Of a stretch of 64,000 nucleotides of DNA, positions 37,276 through 46,099 are shown one piece after another. A program made the position numbers and the translations under genes. Origin of the DNA: Photorhabdus caribbeanensis (lineage in GTDB: Bacteria > Pseudomonadota > Gammaproteobacteria > Enterobacterales > Enterobacteriaceae); NCBI RefSeq assembly GCF_018448885.1, contig NZ_RCWB01000031.1:1-64000 (forward strand), written 5' to 3'. How positions within the stretch are numbered: position 1 is the stretch's first letter; each line of letters begins with the position of its first letter. A model generated the notes under the pieces. The model worked only from the letters and a program-made list of their open reading frames with translations. It did not search any database and was not told the DNA's origin.

Positions 37276-38535
37276 ATGTTAACGGCTGTAGTTGGACTCC
37301 AATTTGGAGATGAAGGTAAAGGAAAATTTGTTGACTATTTATCTGGCAATATCAATAACATTGCTCGATTTAATGGCGGCGCTAATGCAGGTCATTGTGT
37401 GCAACATGGTAATTTAAGAGGCTCATTTTCTCAATTACCGGCCTCACTCAACAAAAAGAATTTACATATCTGCCAAGGTGCTTTAATTAGTCTTCCCGTT
37501 CTGGTTAAAGAGATCGATTTTATACAAAAAGAACACATTGATTCTAATATATTTATCGATCCACGATGCCATATTGTCTTACCATTACACTCCGAATTAA
37601 ATCGAGCGTCAGAAAAATATAAAGGCAAGCAGAAGATAGGTTCAGTTGGTGTCGGTGTCGGGGCCTGTGTTGAAGATAAAACCAACCGTCATGGCATTCG
37701 GCTTATTGATACACTTGATAAAGAAAAATTAAGGAGTAAATTAGAATTTCTTTGGAATATCAGAGAAAAACAAATCAATCATGTTTTTAATGCACAAACC
37801 ACATTAGATTTTGAAGAGATGTTAGAAACAACGCATCAATATGGCAAGAGGATAGAACCTTATTTCACATTCACTAATGAAATTATCGGTGATTTACTTA
37901 ATTCGGGAGAGAATGTTTTACTTGAAACATCACAAGCCACTTTCTTAGATAATAGTTTCGGTACTTATCCTTATACCGTGGCATATCAGACACTAGTGCA
38001 AACCTGCTTTGCCATGATAGGCATACCGGCACAAAAAATGCATATTGTCGGTGTCATGAAATCTTATATGATTCGTGTCGGTAACGGGCCATTCCCCACC
38101 GAATTATTGACAGAACAGGCTGATTATATTCGAGAACGCGGGAACGAGTATGGCACCGTTTCGAAAAGGCCAAGGCGTTGCGGCTGGTTGGACTTATCCC
38201 TAATTAAGCATGCAGTGAAACTCAATGGCGTAACAGAACTCGCCATAACGAATGTTGATGTTCTCGCTGATTTACATGAAATAAAAGCCGCTATTGCCTA
38301 TGAAATTGATGATAAGCCCGTCTGTTGCGATGAAGCATTATTGCAGCTCGATAGAGCCAAACCTATCTATAAAACATTTAAATCCTGGGGCGCACTTAAC
38401 TCATCATATACCCATTTAACAGAACTGCCTACTGAGCTGATTGACTTCTTAACTTTTATTCAAGACTATGCTGGTATCCCAATCAAATATATTTCCTATG
38501 GTCCAGACAGAAATCAGACATTAGTCATGAAATAA
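37276..38535 (+). CDS. Divergent adenylosuccinate synthetase (PurA) paralogue
   Basis: This 419-residue protein aligns with PurA end to end. It keeps the catalytic P-loop GDEGKGK (D12), the NAGH histidine (H40), the FGTYPY block, the Asp-binding GNEYG region and the SYGPDR C-terminus. The IMP-binding loop is changed to GSVGVGVGA where PurA has TTGRGIGP (residues 122-130). H139 stands where the IMP-contacting Arg is expected, and the GTP guanine site reads TNVDVL (N326 in place of Lys). It therefore probably uses a different nucleotide or purine substrate, or is a drug-insensitive copy. Phosphorylated hydantocidin and alanosine derivatives inhibit PurA, so self-resistance is one reading; aspartate ligation during biosynthesis is another. 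Confidence 0.8.
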   Translation: MLTAVVGLQFGDEGKGKFVDYLSGNINNIARFNGGANAGHCVQHGNLRGSFSQLPASLNKKNLHICQGALISLPVLVKEIDFIQKEHIDSNIFIDPRCHIVLPLHSELNRASEKYKGKQKIGSVGVGVGACVEDKTNRHGIRLIDTLDKEKLRSKLEFLWNIREKQINHVFNAQTTLDFEEMLETTHQYGKRIEPYFTFTNEIIGDLLNSGENVLLETSQATFLDNSFGTYPYTVAYQTLVQTCFAMIGIPAQKMHIVGVMKSYMIRVGNGPFPTELLTEQADYIRERGNEYGTVSKRPRRCGWLDLSLIKHAVKLNGVTELAITNVDVLADLHEIKAAIAYEIDDKPVCCDEALLQLDRAKPIYKTFKSWGALNSSYTHLTELPTELIDFLTFIQDYAGIPIKYISYGPDRNQTLVMK

Positions 38536-38551
38536 AAGCGTGGAGAAAATA

Positions 38552-38980
38552 ATGATTCACTATGTAACAGGGTTTATGTTTTCTAAAGATAAAAAACATG
38601 TTTCCCTGATTTCAAAATTACAACCCAGTTGGCAAAAAGGGAAGCTTAACGGGGTTGGTGGAAAAATAGAGGCTGGTGAAAGCCCTCAACAAGCAATGGC
38701 AAGGGAATTTGCGGAAGAGGCTGGCATTGAAACACGTCCTGAAGAGTGGCGATTATTTACTGTCTTAACTCGCCCTGACGTTTATCAGGTAAATTTTCTC
38801 TATATGTATGATGATCGTGTCTATTCTGTCAATTCTATTGAAAAAGAGATCGTTAATATCTATGAAACAAATTCATTACCCGATAATGTTATCTATAATT
38901 TACGTTGGTTGATTCCGATGGCGGCCGATGAACATTTACGTTTCGATAAAGAGATAGAGATAACAGAAATGCGGGGTTAA
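38552..38980 (+). CDS. NUDIX hydrolase
   Basis: A 142-residue protein with a complete Nudix box (GGKIEAGESPQQAMAREFAEEAGI, shown in parts: G-x5-E-x7-REFAEEAG). NUDIX enzymes cleave nucleoside diphosphates linked to another moiety and may clean up or release a nucleotide intermediate. The ATG at 38552 follows GGAG at six bases and starts the usual beta strand; a GTG at 38540 is in frame. It is 16 bp after the PurA-like gene and ends the cluster before a strong hairpin. Confidence 0.82.
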   Translation: MIHYVTGFMFSKDKKHVSLISKLQPSWQKGKLNGVGGKIEAGESPQQAMAREFAEEAGIETRPEEWRLFTVLTRPDVYQVNFLYMYDDRVYSVNSIEKEIVNIYETNSLPDNVIYNLRWLIPMAADEHLRFDKEIEITEMRG

Positions 38981-39023
38981 CACAGTATAAGCAAATACGG
39001 TATCTAATTAATGTTCTAATAAA

Positions 39024-39060
39024 CACAGAAGCACCGGTACTTAAAATCGGTGCTTCTGTG
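39024..39060. terminator. Strong hairpin between convergent units
   Basis: A perfect 13-bp stem (CACAGAAGCACCG/CGGTGCTTCTGTG) with an 11-base loop between the NUDIX gene and the convergent fimbrial adhesin gene. On the minus strand GTTTATT follows; the plus strand lacks a T-run. It probably serves both directions. Confidence 0.65.
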
Positions 39061-39109
39061 AAATAGAAAACAACATCATCACCAAACCATTTCGACAAAT
39101 TCCCCCAGC

Positions 39110-40264
39110 CTAAGCAGAGGGTTCAATGAAATTAACATCCGACCACACTGAGATGACAGCAACGGCACTGGCTCGCCCTCCAGCGCCATCAATCTTCATC
39201 AGAATCGGTACCACAGACAGTTGCGTTGATGCGGTATAGTTATCGTCCCCCCGCTTAATGTATCTTGCATTCTCTCCTTCGCCTCTGTGCCCGGTACCGA
39301 GAGATAAGGGTTTGTTGGCAGAATCGGTGAATGCAAAGGCGATATCCTCTATTGAGGAAGCTAATACATTCGGTTTACCCGGTACAAATGGCCCATCGAT
39401 TCGGTAGAGTAAGCGTGAATTTTGGAATACCGCGTCATCGCCGGAACAGGTGCTGTTTATCCCTATCTGTCTGGCCGACGCCAGTGGATCTCCCGCCTGT
39501 TTACCGGCTCTTTTCACCGTTCCCCAATCCACCGATGAGGGCGTCAGGACAACCGCACAGGTGGATGGCTTTTTAACTGGTGAGAGAATAACCGTGGTCA
39601 ATAGGGGCTTCAACATGCCGTTAGAACCCGATATGGCCGCAGGAGTCCAGCCAACCGCGCCAACTGACAGAGGACTACCTCCTACCTTCGCATTGAAATT
39701 ACCGTCACTGTCCGGGTAAATCGCCCCTGTCACGGTGCGGACACTGACATCAACCAAGCCGTTGGCATCGGGAACACAGGGAATGTTAACGCCAGCATTC
39801 CCCCTGACCAGACTGGCTGATTGATAGGTGCTGGGTGAGCCATGCGTCTGGCAAGAGAGTGAAGATTGTCCGATATCAACCATAAAGTCGCCAACCCTTC
39901 CTACCCGGACGCTACTCGATGACGACGAAGAGATTAATGGACGTGTTCCCGATCCCACTGTGTAGGCCATAAACTGCGTACCAATGGGGACACGACAGGT
40001 TGCCGACCAATTAAGAGGGCCGCTGGTGGTATAACCGACTATCTCATCACGTGAGTAATCACGCTTATCTTTGTTATTTGGCACCATTGCATAGCCGGTG
40101 ACATTACGAACCATCTGCACCAGTTCAATCTCACAGTCCTGATGAGTCTCTGCCGCCTGGAGAGGCAAGGTGGTCAATAAAAAGAGCAATAATACCCCCA
40201 AGCCGATCAGGGTTGAGACGGGATTTTCTACACCACCGCCCCACAAACGTTCAGTGTTCAACAT
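39110..40264 (-). CDS. Fimbrial tip adhesin-like protein (fimbrial operon 1)
   Basis: A ~384-residue secreted protein, the last gene of the three-chaperone fimbrial operon. The ATG at 40264 has GGAGAAAG upstream and starts a signal peptide (LIGLGVLLLFLLTTLPLQAA). Several cysteines in the N-terminal ~200 residues suggest a receptor-binding domain. The C-terminal part (CAVVLTPSSVDWGTVKRAG to the end) looks like a pilin domain that would accept a donor strand. A two-domain adhesin at the operon end fits chaperone-usher tip adhesins. The receptor is unknown and I do not recognise a named family. Confidence 0.7.
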   Translation of the reverse strand: MLNTERLWGGGVENPVSTLIGLGVLLLFLLTTLPLQAAETHQDCEIELVQMVRNVTGYAMVPNNKDKRDYSRDEIVGYTTSGPLNWSATCRVPIGTQFMAYTVGSGTRPLISSSSSSSVRVGRVGDFMVDIGQSSLSCQTHGSPSTYQSASLVRGNAGVNIPCVPDANGLVDVSVRTVTGAIYPDSDGNFNAKVGGSPLSVGAVGWTPAAISGSNGMLKPLLTTVILSPVKKPSTCAVVLTPSSVDWGTVKRAGKQAGDPLASARQIGINSTCSGDDAVFQNSRLLYRIDGPFVPGKPNVLASSIEDIAFAFTDSANKPLSLGTGHRGEGENARYIKRGDDNYTASTQLSVVPILMKIDGAGGRASAVAVISVWSDVNFIEPSA

Positions 40265-40325
40265 TCTTCTTTCTCCAAATTGCTCATCGGGCGCATCAGT
40301 CAAGCTGCCCACATAAAGATAATGC

Positions 40326-42968
40326 TTACAGACACACGGCATCGGCCTGTACCAGTTGCCCGGGTGTATCGGATGGCGCCTGATAATGGGTGATGCATTG
40401 TTGCGTTGCCCCGTTTCCCCATTTAACTTTCACATGACCAGCCGGGGGCATACCGCTGAGATAAACCCGACCGTTATCACCCACAATGCCGCTGCCGACC
40501 TGAGCGGCATTTTCTTCCAGCGTCGCAATAGCGCCAAAAGGCACGGGTTTGCCATGATGTATCAACGTCAACAATAACTGGCTGCCTGAGCGAACTTGAT
40601 AATTAGCCAACACCACGGCTCCTCTGGTCGGATAAACATTCTTACTGGTCTGGTCAATATCGATCCCTTCCGGCAGGGTGGACGGGTCCAGATTGATAGT
40701 GTTTTTTTGGTAGACCGATCCGCCCGGCAGTACGGCGTAGCCCCGCCAATCGGTCTGCACATTGCCGTCCCCGACCGTCACCCCTTTCGCCCCGAGCGCA
40801 CGAACCAGCACCACTTCATCACCCAGTGAACGTGATAGCGTCATGCCGTAAGGATGGATTAGGAGGGCGCCGGAAGCCCCGTAGGTGAAATGATGGCTAT
40901 TTGCGCTGTCATTGTAGCCAAGATTAACGTTTCCCTGGCTGCCCTGATAACTCAGAGACAAAGCCCGGCTGTTTTGCTGGCCGCGGTTCCCCCAACCTTG
41001 CTGGAGGTTATAATTCAGGCGGTTATCCCATAATATGCCACTGATGCCGGTCTGTTGAGCGGTGCGCCCCTGCGAGTCGCGCGAGACCGTATAGCGAGTG
41101 TAAGCGCCCCGTAGCGCAGACGATGATCCAAAGAGACTGAGTGGGACCTGCATATTGAATGCCATCTGACGATTCTCCGACCAGTTGCCGGCTCCTTCCA
41201 TGCGATAAATGTTATAACTCAGGTTATAGCTGATCCCCATCAGCATCGCGTTATAACCCAAATTCAGATTGTTGTCGGTACGGCCATTCCAATAATCGTT
41301 GCGCGTCCCAGAGGCGTAAAGGCTGCCCCAACTTCCCAGCGTTTGATGCAGGTTCACCTGCCAGGTGCTTTGACGTCGGTCAAGCGCCCACGGCACCTGA
41401 TATTCATTCAGGCTGTAGCCCATGCTGTTAACATCACTGAAACTGTAATAATACTGAGTGGAATAGCGATAGGCGGCCAGATCGATGCTGGTGCCGGTAC
41501 TGATCAAGTTCTTGGCATATTTCACTCGATAAGCTTGGCCCTGTTGCCGGTTATTTTCCTGCCCCTTAGCCCCTTGCAACTGGGCTCGGGCAAACGTCAC
41601 ATCCGCAGACAGTGCGCCAAATGCCCCCAGTGACACGCCCGAGCCGAATATACCCGACTGGTAGTTGCCTGCGACCAATCCCCCACCGTACAAGGTGATA
41701 TTATGCGGCAAACCATAGACCAAGGTGCCCAGAGCAAATACCGGGGAACGGCTGCCATCAGTGAGGTTGCCGCCGTGATATTGACCGGCCGTCAACTCAT
41801 ATTTCATGCCGCCGGGACGCTGCATCATCGGGACCGATGAAGAAGCGAGGGTGGAGACACGAGTACTGCCATCTTCCTCTTTGATCGTGACCGTCAGGTA
41901 GCCAGAGTCCCCGGTGGTGTACAAATCGGTGAAACGAAATGGACCCGGCGCCACTGTGGTTTGATACACGGTATAGCCATTTTGGGATACGGTCACTTGC
42001 GCATTGGAGCTTGCTACACCGGTTATCTCTGGGGCAAAACCGCGCTGACTTTCAGGCAACATTGCATCCTGAGAAACCAACTTCATACCACGCAACGGAA
42101 TGCTGTCAAAAATATCCCCACCGGTATAGGTTTCACCGGCTGTAAACTCACTGCGCAGTGACTGTACATCACGTTGCAAATAGGTATTACTGACCTGCCA
42201 TTGAGTCTGCGTAGCGGGGGAAAAACCGGCAGCCCCTCCATTGCGCTGGCGATTGTAACTGTAAGTTTGCGTGCTGCGCAGACGCCACGGCCCCAGATTC
42301 AACCCATTACGAAAAGAGGCAAACAGATTGCGGGAGCGTGATCCGCCGCCGGTTTCCTGACTGTCATAACGCCCTTCTGAGCCATTGATGGTGTAGTTGA
42401 TCAAAAAAGCCGGAATTCCGTTATCCCACAATGACGGATCGACCATCCCAGAATAATGGGGCTGCATAGCCGCCTGAGGAACACTGAGGTCCAGACGCAA
42501 ACGAGCGAAATCCAATATCGCGCTGGCGTGTGAGATCTGTTTCGTCAGATCCGTGATGGAGCTATCGCCCGCTTTTCCCTGAAAAGCCGACAACCCGCGA
42601 ATATTGACCCCATACTCTTCGAGCTGTGCCGCCGTTAATACCGGTTGCAGATGGTCGTTGACCAATCTAAATTCAATCTCGCGGTTATCCACCTTATTCT
42701 GGTTCATGTAGATATCCACCAGATAGCGCCCCGGTGCGACATAGCCCGCGTTTTCATACGCCGAGAGATCGATATGCTCCTGCTCCCCCGTCGCCCCCAT
42801 CAAGAAAGCGGGATTAAAGTATTCCCGCGCAGAGGTAGGCAAAGTTGCCGCCGTCAGTGAACATAGCAGACATACATATACAGGACGCAGCCGAAAATTG
42901 CCCGGCTGACCGAGCGCACATTGACTGCCCGCCAGCCGCGCAGACGAAAATAAAATGTTTATTGTCAT
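40326..42968 (-). CDS. Outer-membrane usher, fimbrial operon 1
   Basis: This 880-residue usher carries a signal peptide (ending TSA), then the N-terminal periplasmic domain starting EYFNPAFL. Next come the beta-barrel with its plug domain (RGFAPEITGVASSNAQVTVSQNG) and C-terminal carboxy domains with LVYGLPHNITLYGG and FGAIATLEEN. Ushers receive chaperone-subunit complexes and thread the fimbria through the outer membrane. It lies between chaperone 3 and the adhesin gene. It is distinct from the second usher at 51387-53942, which is 851 residues. Confidence 0.92.
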   Translation of the reverse strand: MTINILFSSARLAGSQCALGQPGNFRLRPVYVCLLCSLTAATLPTSAREYFNPAFLMGATGEQEHIDLSAYENAGYVAPGRYLVDIYMNQNKVDNREIEFRLVNDHLQPVLTAAQLEEYGVNIRGLSAFQGKAGDSSITDLTKQISHASAILDFARLRLDLSVPQAAMQPHYSGMVDPSLWDNGIPAFLINYTINGSEGRYDSQETGGGSRSRNLFASFRNGLNLGPWRLRSTQTYSYNRQRNGGAAGFSPATQTQWQVSNTYLQRDVQSLRSEFTAGETYTGGDIFDSIPLRGMKLVSQDAMLPESQRGFAPEITGVASSNAQVTVSQNGYTVYQTTVAPGPFRFTDLYTTGDSGYLTVTIKEEDGSTRVSTLASSSVPMMQRPGGMKYELTAGQYHGGNLTDGSRSPVFALGTLVYGLPHNITLYGGGLVAGNYQSGIFGSGVSLGAFGALSADVTFARAQLQGAKGQENNRQQGQAYRVKYAKNLISTGTSIDLAAYRYSTQYYYSFSDVNSMGYSLNEYQVPWALDRRQSTWQVNLHQTLGSWGSLYASGTRNDYWNGRTDNNLNLGYNAMLMGISYNLSYNIYRMEGAGNWSENRQMAFNMQVPLSLFGSSSALRGAYTRYTVSRDSQGRTAQQTGISGILWDNRLNYNLQQGWGNRGQQNSRALSLSYQGSQGNVNLGYNDSANSHHFTYGASGALLIHPYGMTLSRSLGDEVVLVRALGAKGVTVGDGNVQTDWRGYAVLPGGSVYQKNTINLDPSTLPEGIDIDQTSKNVYPTRGAVVLANYQVRSGSQLLLTLIHHGKPVPFGAIATLEENAAQVGSGIVGDNGRVYLSGMPPAGHVKVKWGNGATQQCITHYQAPSDTPGQLVQADAVCL

Positions 42969-43052
42969 AGCTCATTTCTGCTTATAACTTAAGCCTATGC
43001 GGTTAATCTTGAGGCCACTTTGCCGGTCATCCCCCCCACAGATAAGAACAAG

Positions 43053-43889
43053 TCATAACGGAACATAGCGATCCTGACTGTCGCCGGGAAAACGCCAGAC
43101 CAGTGGCCCCTGTGCTCCAGCGGTAAACGAATGGGTTTGAAGCGAATGGGTTTGAAACAAATGATTTTGAAACAAATAGATTTGTCTGCCTTTCGGCGGC
43201 ACCATCGCCTGACGTATGTGATCATCTGCCTGTTGAGTGCCTACTTTCAGGGCAGAAAAGGTCAGAAAATAGGGCGTAGGATTTTCCACCCGTAACTGCG
43301 TCCCATGAAGGGAAAATTTCACCTGTTTAGCCACCGTGGCGTTATCCCGGACGGGTACGCCTTGGGGACGATAAAACAGTCGAATATTCATCTGTAAGGC
43401 GACCTGCACTTGCGACGCTTTGTCTGTCCGGTGACTTAATGCCGACGCCTCCACGGTATCCGGTACGGCTACTCCCGGGATAGCTCGCAGCGAGACTATA
43501 AAAGCCGATTCCCGATCCGGCGGTAATTGCCCCCCAAGCTGGCGAACACGGAACGAAAATTTCTCTCCAGCCTCGATCCGTTTTAACGGCGGCAGGACGA
43601 CAAAAGGGGGAACTTGCCCGGATTGGGTATCAAAGCGACCGGTATCGTGGTCCATCGGGCTGACAAATCCCTGTACCAGATAGTTCTGCGCTGTGTGATT
43701 AGTCATACTGAGCGTCACGCCGCCCGGGCTATCTTTAGCGACATACGATAATTGCATCGGGGAGAACGACAGCCCTTGATTATCAACCGCCTGCGCTTTG
43801 AATATATTCCCTAGCAGCAAAGTGAAACCGAGGGAGTAAAGCATTAACCCCCAATGTGTCCGCCCATGCCAGTTACTGACTCTCTTCAT
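43053..43889 (-). CDS. Periplasmic fimbrial chaperone 3 with 5-residue tandem repeats
   Basis: A PapD-like chaperone of ~278 residues. The ATG at 43889 follows GGAG and a signal peptide (LMLYSLGFTLLLGNIFKAQA). It has the conserved first strand (LSFSPMQLSYVAKDSPGGV) and the RESAFIVSLRAIP block with the donor-strand region. Near the C-terminus four 15-bp repeats (43125-43184) encode IYLF/QNHLF/QTHSL/QTHSF, extending a loop of the second domain. It is one of three chaperones in this operon, probably dedicated to particular subunits. Confidence 0.85.
   Translation of the reverse strand: MKRVSNWHGRTHWGLMLYSLGFTLLLGNIFKAQAVDNQGLSFSPMQLSYVAKDSPGGVTLSMTNHTAQNYLVQGFVSPMDHDTGRFDTQSGQVPPFVVLPPLKRIEAGEKFSFRVRQLGGQLPPDRESAFIVSLRAIPGVAVPDTVEASALSHRTDKASQVQVALQMNIRLFYRPQGVPVRDNATVAKQVKFSLHGTQLRVENPTPYFLTFSALKVGTQQADDHIRQAMVPPKGRQIYLFQNHLFQTHSLQTHSFTAGAQGPLVWRFPGDSQDRYVPL
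43125..43184 (-). repeat. Four 15-bp tandem repeats within chaperone 3 gene
   Basis: Units on the plus strand are AAACGAATGGGTTTG, AAGCGAATGGGTTTG, AAACAAATGATTTTG and AAACAAATAGATTTG. Being a multiple of three, copy-number change would keep the reading frame. Confidence 0.8.
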
Positions 43890-43938
43890 ACTCCAACTCC
43901 GTAGAAAAGTAGAAAAAAAGTAGAAAACAAGGGCGGAT

Positions 43939-44706
43939 TCAACGCGCCACCCTGACGGTAAATATTTTTGAAACCCCGCCGTAATCATTAATCATCGACC
44001 AATTCACCGATTTTTTACCCACCAGCCCGGCATAGGTAACACAATCCTGTGGCGCTATCATTGAGGGATAGCGGTTCAGATCGAGCGCCTGTCCATCCAG
44101 CGTGAGACTGTCCAGCGACAGGAAATACGGGGAGGGATTGCACGCCTCAATACCATCGGGTTGCGACTGAAAGCGAAGCTGTCCATACGCCTCTTCCGGC
44201 AACAAAGGCAGGTTACGCGGTCGCCAGAAAAACTTAATCCGCATCCCTACGCTCATCGACGCCTGTTCCCGAATATGTTCACCCATCATCTGTTGAGTCG
44301 CGGGGATAGCGTTCATCTGGACATACCCGAGCGATTCCCGATCCACTGGAAAGGGGGGCTGATTAAAGGTTGGCAAAATACGCAAGCTGTTCTGACTGTT
44401 GGCCTCCAACCTGAACAGCGGCGGAGTCACCACAAACGCTGGTGCGGTTTTCTCCTGATCTTCGGTTATCCTTACCTGCACCAGCCACGCCTGATGCGTG
44501 GTATTGACCACCGTCAGCGTTTGTGCCCGTTCTCCTTGGGTGAAAATCACCCGAGTTTTATTCAGGCTGATACCGGCGGCTAGACAGGATTCTGTACCAG
44601 TCATCCCTAACCCTAGCCAGAACACCAATAGCACCAACCGGTACCGCACTGGGTGTACCCGATCTGTTTCCACAACGCCTCCTGAAACCTGTTGCCTCAG
44701 CCGCAC
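43939..44706 (-). CDS. Periplasmic fimbrial chaperone 2
   Basis: A 255-residue PapD-like chaperone with a GTG start overlapping the stop region of the pilin gene upstream, so it is translationally coupled. Signal region: LVLLVFWLGLGMTGTESCLAA. Conserved chaperone blocks are present: SLNKTRVIFTQGERAQTLTV, PPLFRLEANSQNSLRILP and DRESLGYVQMNAIP. The C-terminal domain (VNWSMINDYGGV) closes the boomerang fold. It acts in the periplasm to cap pilin subunits. It sits between the second pilin and chaperone 3. Confidence 0.87.
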   Translation of the reverse strand: MRLRQQVSGGVVETDRVHPVRYRLVLLVFWLGLGMTGTESCLAAGISLNKTRVIFTQGERAQTLTVVNTTHQAWLVQVRITEDQEKTAPAFVVTPPLFRLEANSQNSLRILPTFNQPPFPVDRESLGYVQMNAIPATQQMMGEHIREQASMSVGMRIKFFWRPRNLPLLPEEAYGQLRFQSQPDGIEACNPSPYFLSLDSLTLDGQALDLNRYPSMIAPQDCVTYAGLVGKKSVNWSMINDYGGVSKIFTVRVAR

Positions 44707-45279
44707 TCAGTGATAGTCAAATTGAAATTGAATATGCGCGGTCAGCTCACCGGGAGTCGGCACAACCGTGCCGGGTTCATGTCGCATATTCATCTGGAAG
44801 GTAATCTGACTCTCTTTAGCGGCGTTACCCGGTGGCGCCAAATTCACATAATCGCCATTTTTCAGGTAGCTCCCCACCCCGCCTCCCGGCAATTGATAGC
44901 GCAAGCCAAATCCCACATTTCCCGCTACCGTGGAAGCTTTATCCCGAAATAACGTCGGGTGGTCTTCTGGCGTGGCGCCGATTATTTTAATCGCCGGGGT
45001 ACGGCCTGCTCTGGCTGATCCCGCACAACCTGACAACGCTAACGTAATAGGTTTGCTGCCCGCCGCCGCAATATGTTGCGTGCTATACCGAACCTCGGTG
45101 AGTGGTACGGATGGAAACTCGACATGAGATGTTTGCATGTAAAGCTCACAGGTTGGCTGCTCCAGCGTCAGCGCCAATGTCAGTTCTGCCGTGTTTGAGC
45201 TCGCTCCCGCGGGCTGAGGGGCAGTACAGAGCAAACAAGCCAGTGTTGCCCGTCTGATAAGGGCCCACGGTTTGTACAT
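44707..45279 (-). CDS. Fimbrial subunit (minor pilin), operon 1
   Basis: A 190-residue secreted protein whose ATG overlaps the chaperone 1 stop (TAATG), showing coupling. The signal peptide ends near AGA. The Ig-like pilin domain has a conserved Cys pair (PTCELYM and LSGCAGSA) and the C-terminal beta-zipper ending AHIQFQFDYH with the penultimate Tyr typical of chaperone-usher pilins. It is probably a minor or adaptor subunit, as the longer distance from the promoter and divergence from the first pilin suggest. Confidence 0.85.
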   Translation of the reverse strand: MYKPWALIRRATLACLLCTAPQPAGASSNTAELTLALTLEQPTCELYMQTSHVEFPSVPLTEVRYSTQHIAAAGSKPITLALSGCAGSARAGRTPAIKIIGATPEDHPTLFRDKASTVAGNVGFGLRYQLPGGGVGSYLKNGDYVNLAPPGNAAKESQITFQMNMRHEPGTVVPTPGELTAHIQFQFDYH

Positions 45280-46001
45280 TACGGTATCTCCCCTTGATAG
45301 GTGGATTCTCCGCCGAGGTCATTAATCACCGTCCAGCTTACTTTGGCTGGATAATGCCCACCTTTAAGTAGTAGAGAGAGGTCAGAGAACGGGGAGACCA
45401 TGTTCTCTTTCTGCTGCGTCATCACCTCCTGTCCACCCACTTTTAGGGAAGTTAAGGTGATGTAATAAGGTGATGGATTTGTAACCGTGATTCCTGCGGC
45501 TGTCGGTTTGAAGCGCAGTGAACCAAATCCTTGCTCCGGCGAAACCGATAGCCCTGACGGGCGATACATCAGCTTAATCGTGTTGGCTATAGCAAACTGT
45601 ATTCCGCCGGAGACATTCCGCTGGGAGCGATTATCGGATTCAGAGCTTAACGGAATGACCTTCGCCGTAAACCAGAACAGGGATTCCCGGTCGGTAGGCA
45701 GCGACGGACCAGTTTTGACGATGCGCACCTGATTCTGGCTGTCTGGCTCCATACGAAACAGGGGCGGCGTCACCAGAAATGGAGCGGTTTTGTCTCCCGC
45801 AGAAGTAGAACTGACTGTCGCCTGTATTAAATAGACCGCCTCTTTACTGGTATTGCTCACTGAGGCGGTTGTCGCGCGGCTATCCGCTGGATAGATAATG
45901 CGGGTAGTACTGATCCCCACCCCTTCCGCCTGCGCGGAAGTAACCGACCAGCCTAACAGACCGGTCACTATCATTGCTGTCATCAATCTTTTCACTGACA
46001 T
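45279..46001 (-). CDS. Periplasmic fimbrial chaperone 1
   Basis: A PapD-like chaperone of ~240 residues. I chose the ATG at 46001, which opens a signal peptide (KRLMTAMIVTGLLGWSVTSAQA) and has AGGTG close by; the reading frame stays open to 46064. Blocks: GISTTRIIYPADSRATTASVSN, PPLFRMEPDSQNQVRIV, DRESLFWFTAKVIP. The C-terminal SWTVINDLGGESTYQGEIP ends the second domain. It follows the major pilin and is coupled to the next pilin gene. Confidence 0.88.
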   Translation of the reverse strand: MSVKRLMTAMIVTGLLGWSVTSAQAEGVGISTTRIIYPADSRATTASVSNTSKEAVYLIQATVSSTSAGDKTAPFLVTPPLFRMEPDSQNQVRIVKTGPSLPTDRESLFWFTAKVIPLSSESDNRSQRNVSGGIQFAIANTIKLMYRPSGLSVSPEQGFGSLRFKPTAAGITVTNPSPYYITLTSLKVGGQEVMTQQKENMVSPFSDLSLLLKGGHYPAKVSWTVINDLGGESTYQGEIP

Positions 46002-46099
46002 CACCTGAAAATGTCTGGTTTGGTATTGCGTAAGTAAGAATTGGGCCTCCCTGTCCAATTCCACGACTATCTGTTTCTAACGTCTATCGGCGTTGAGAA

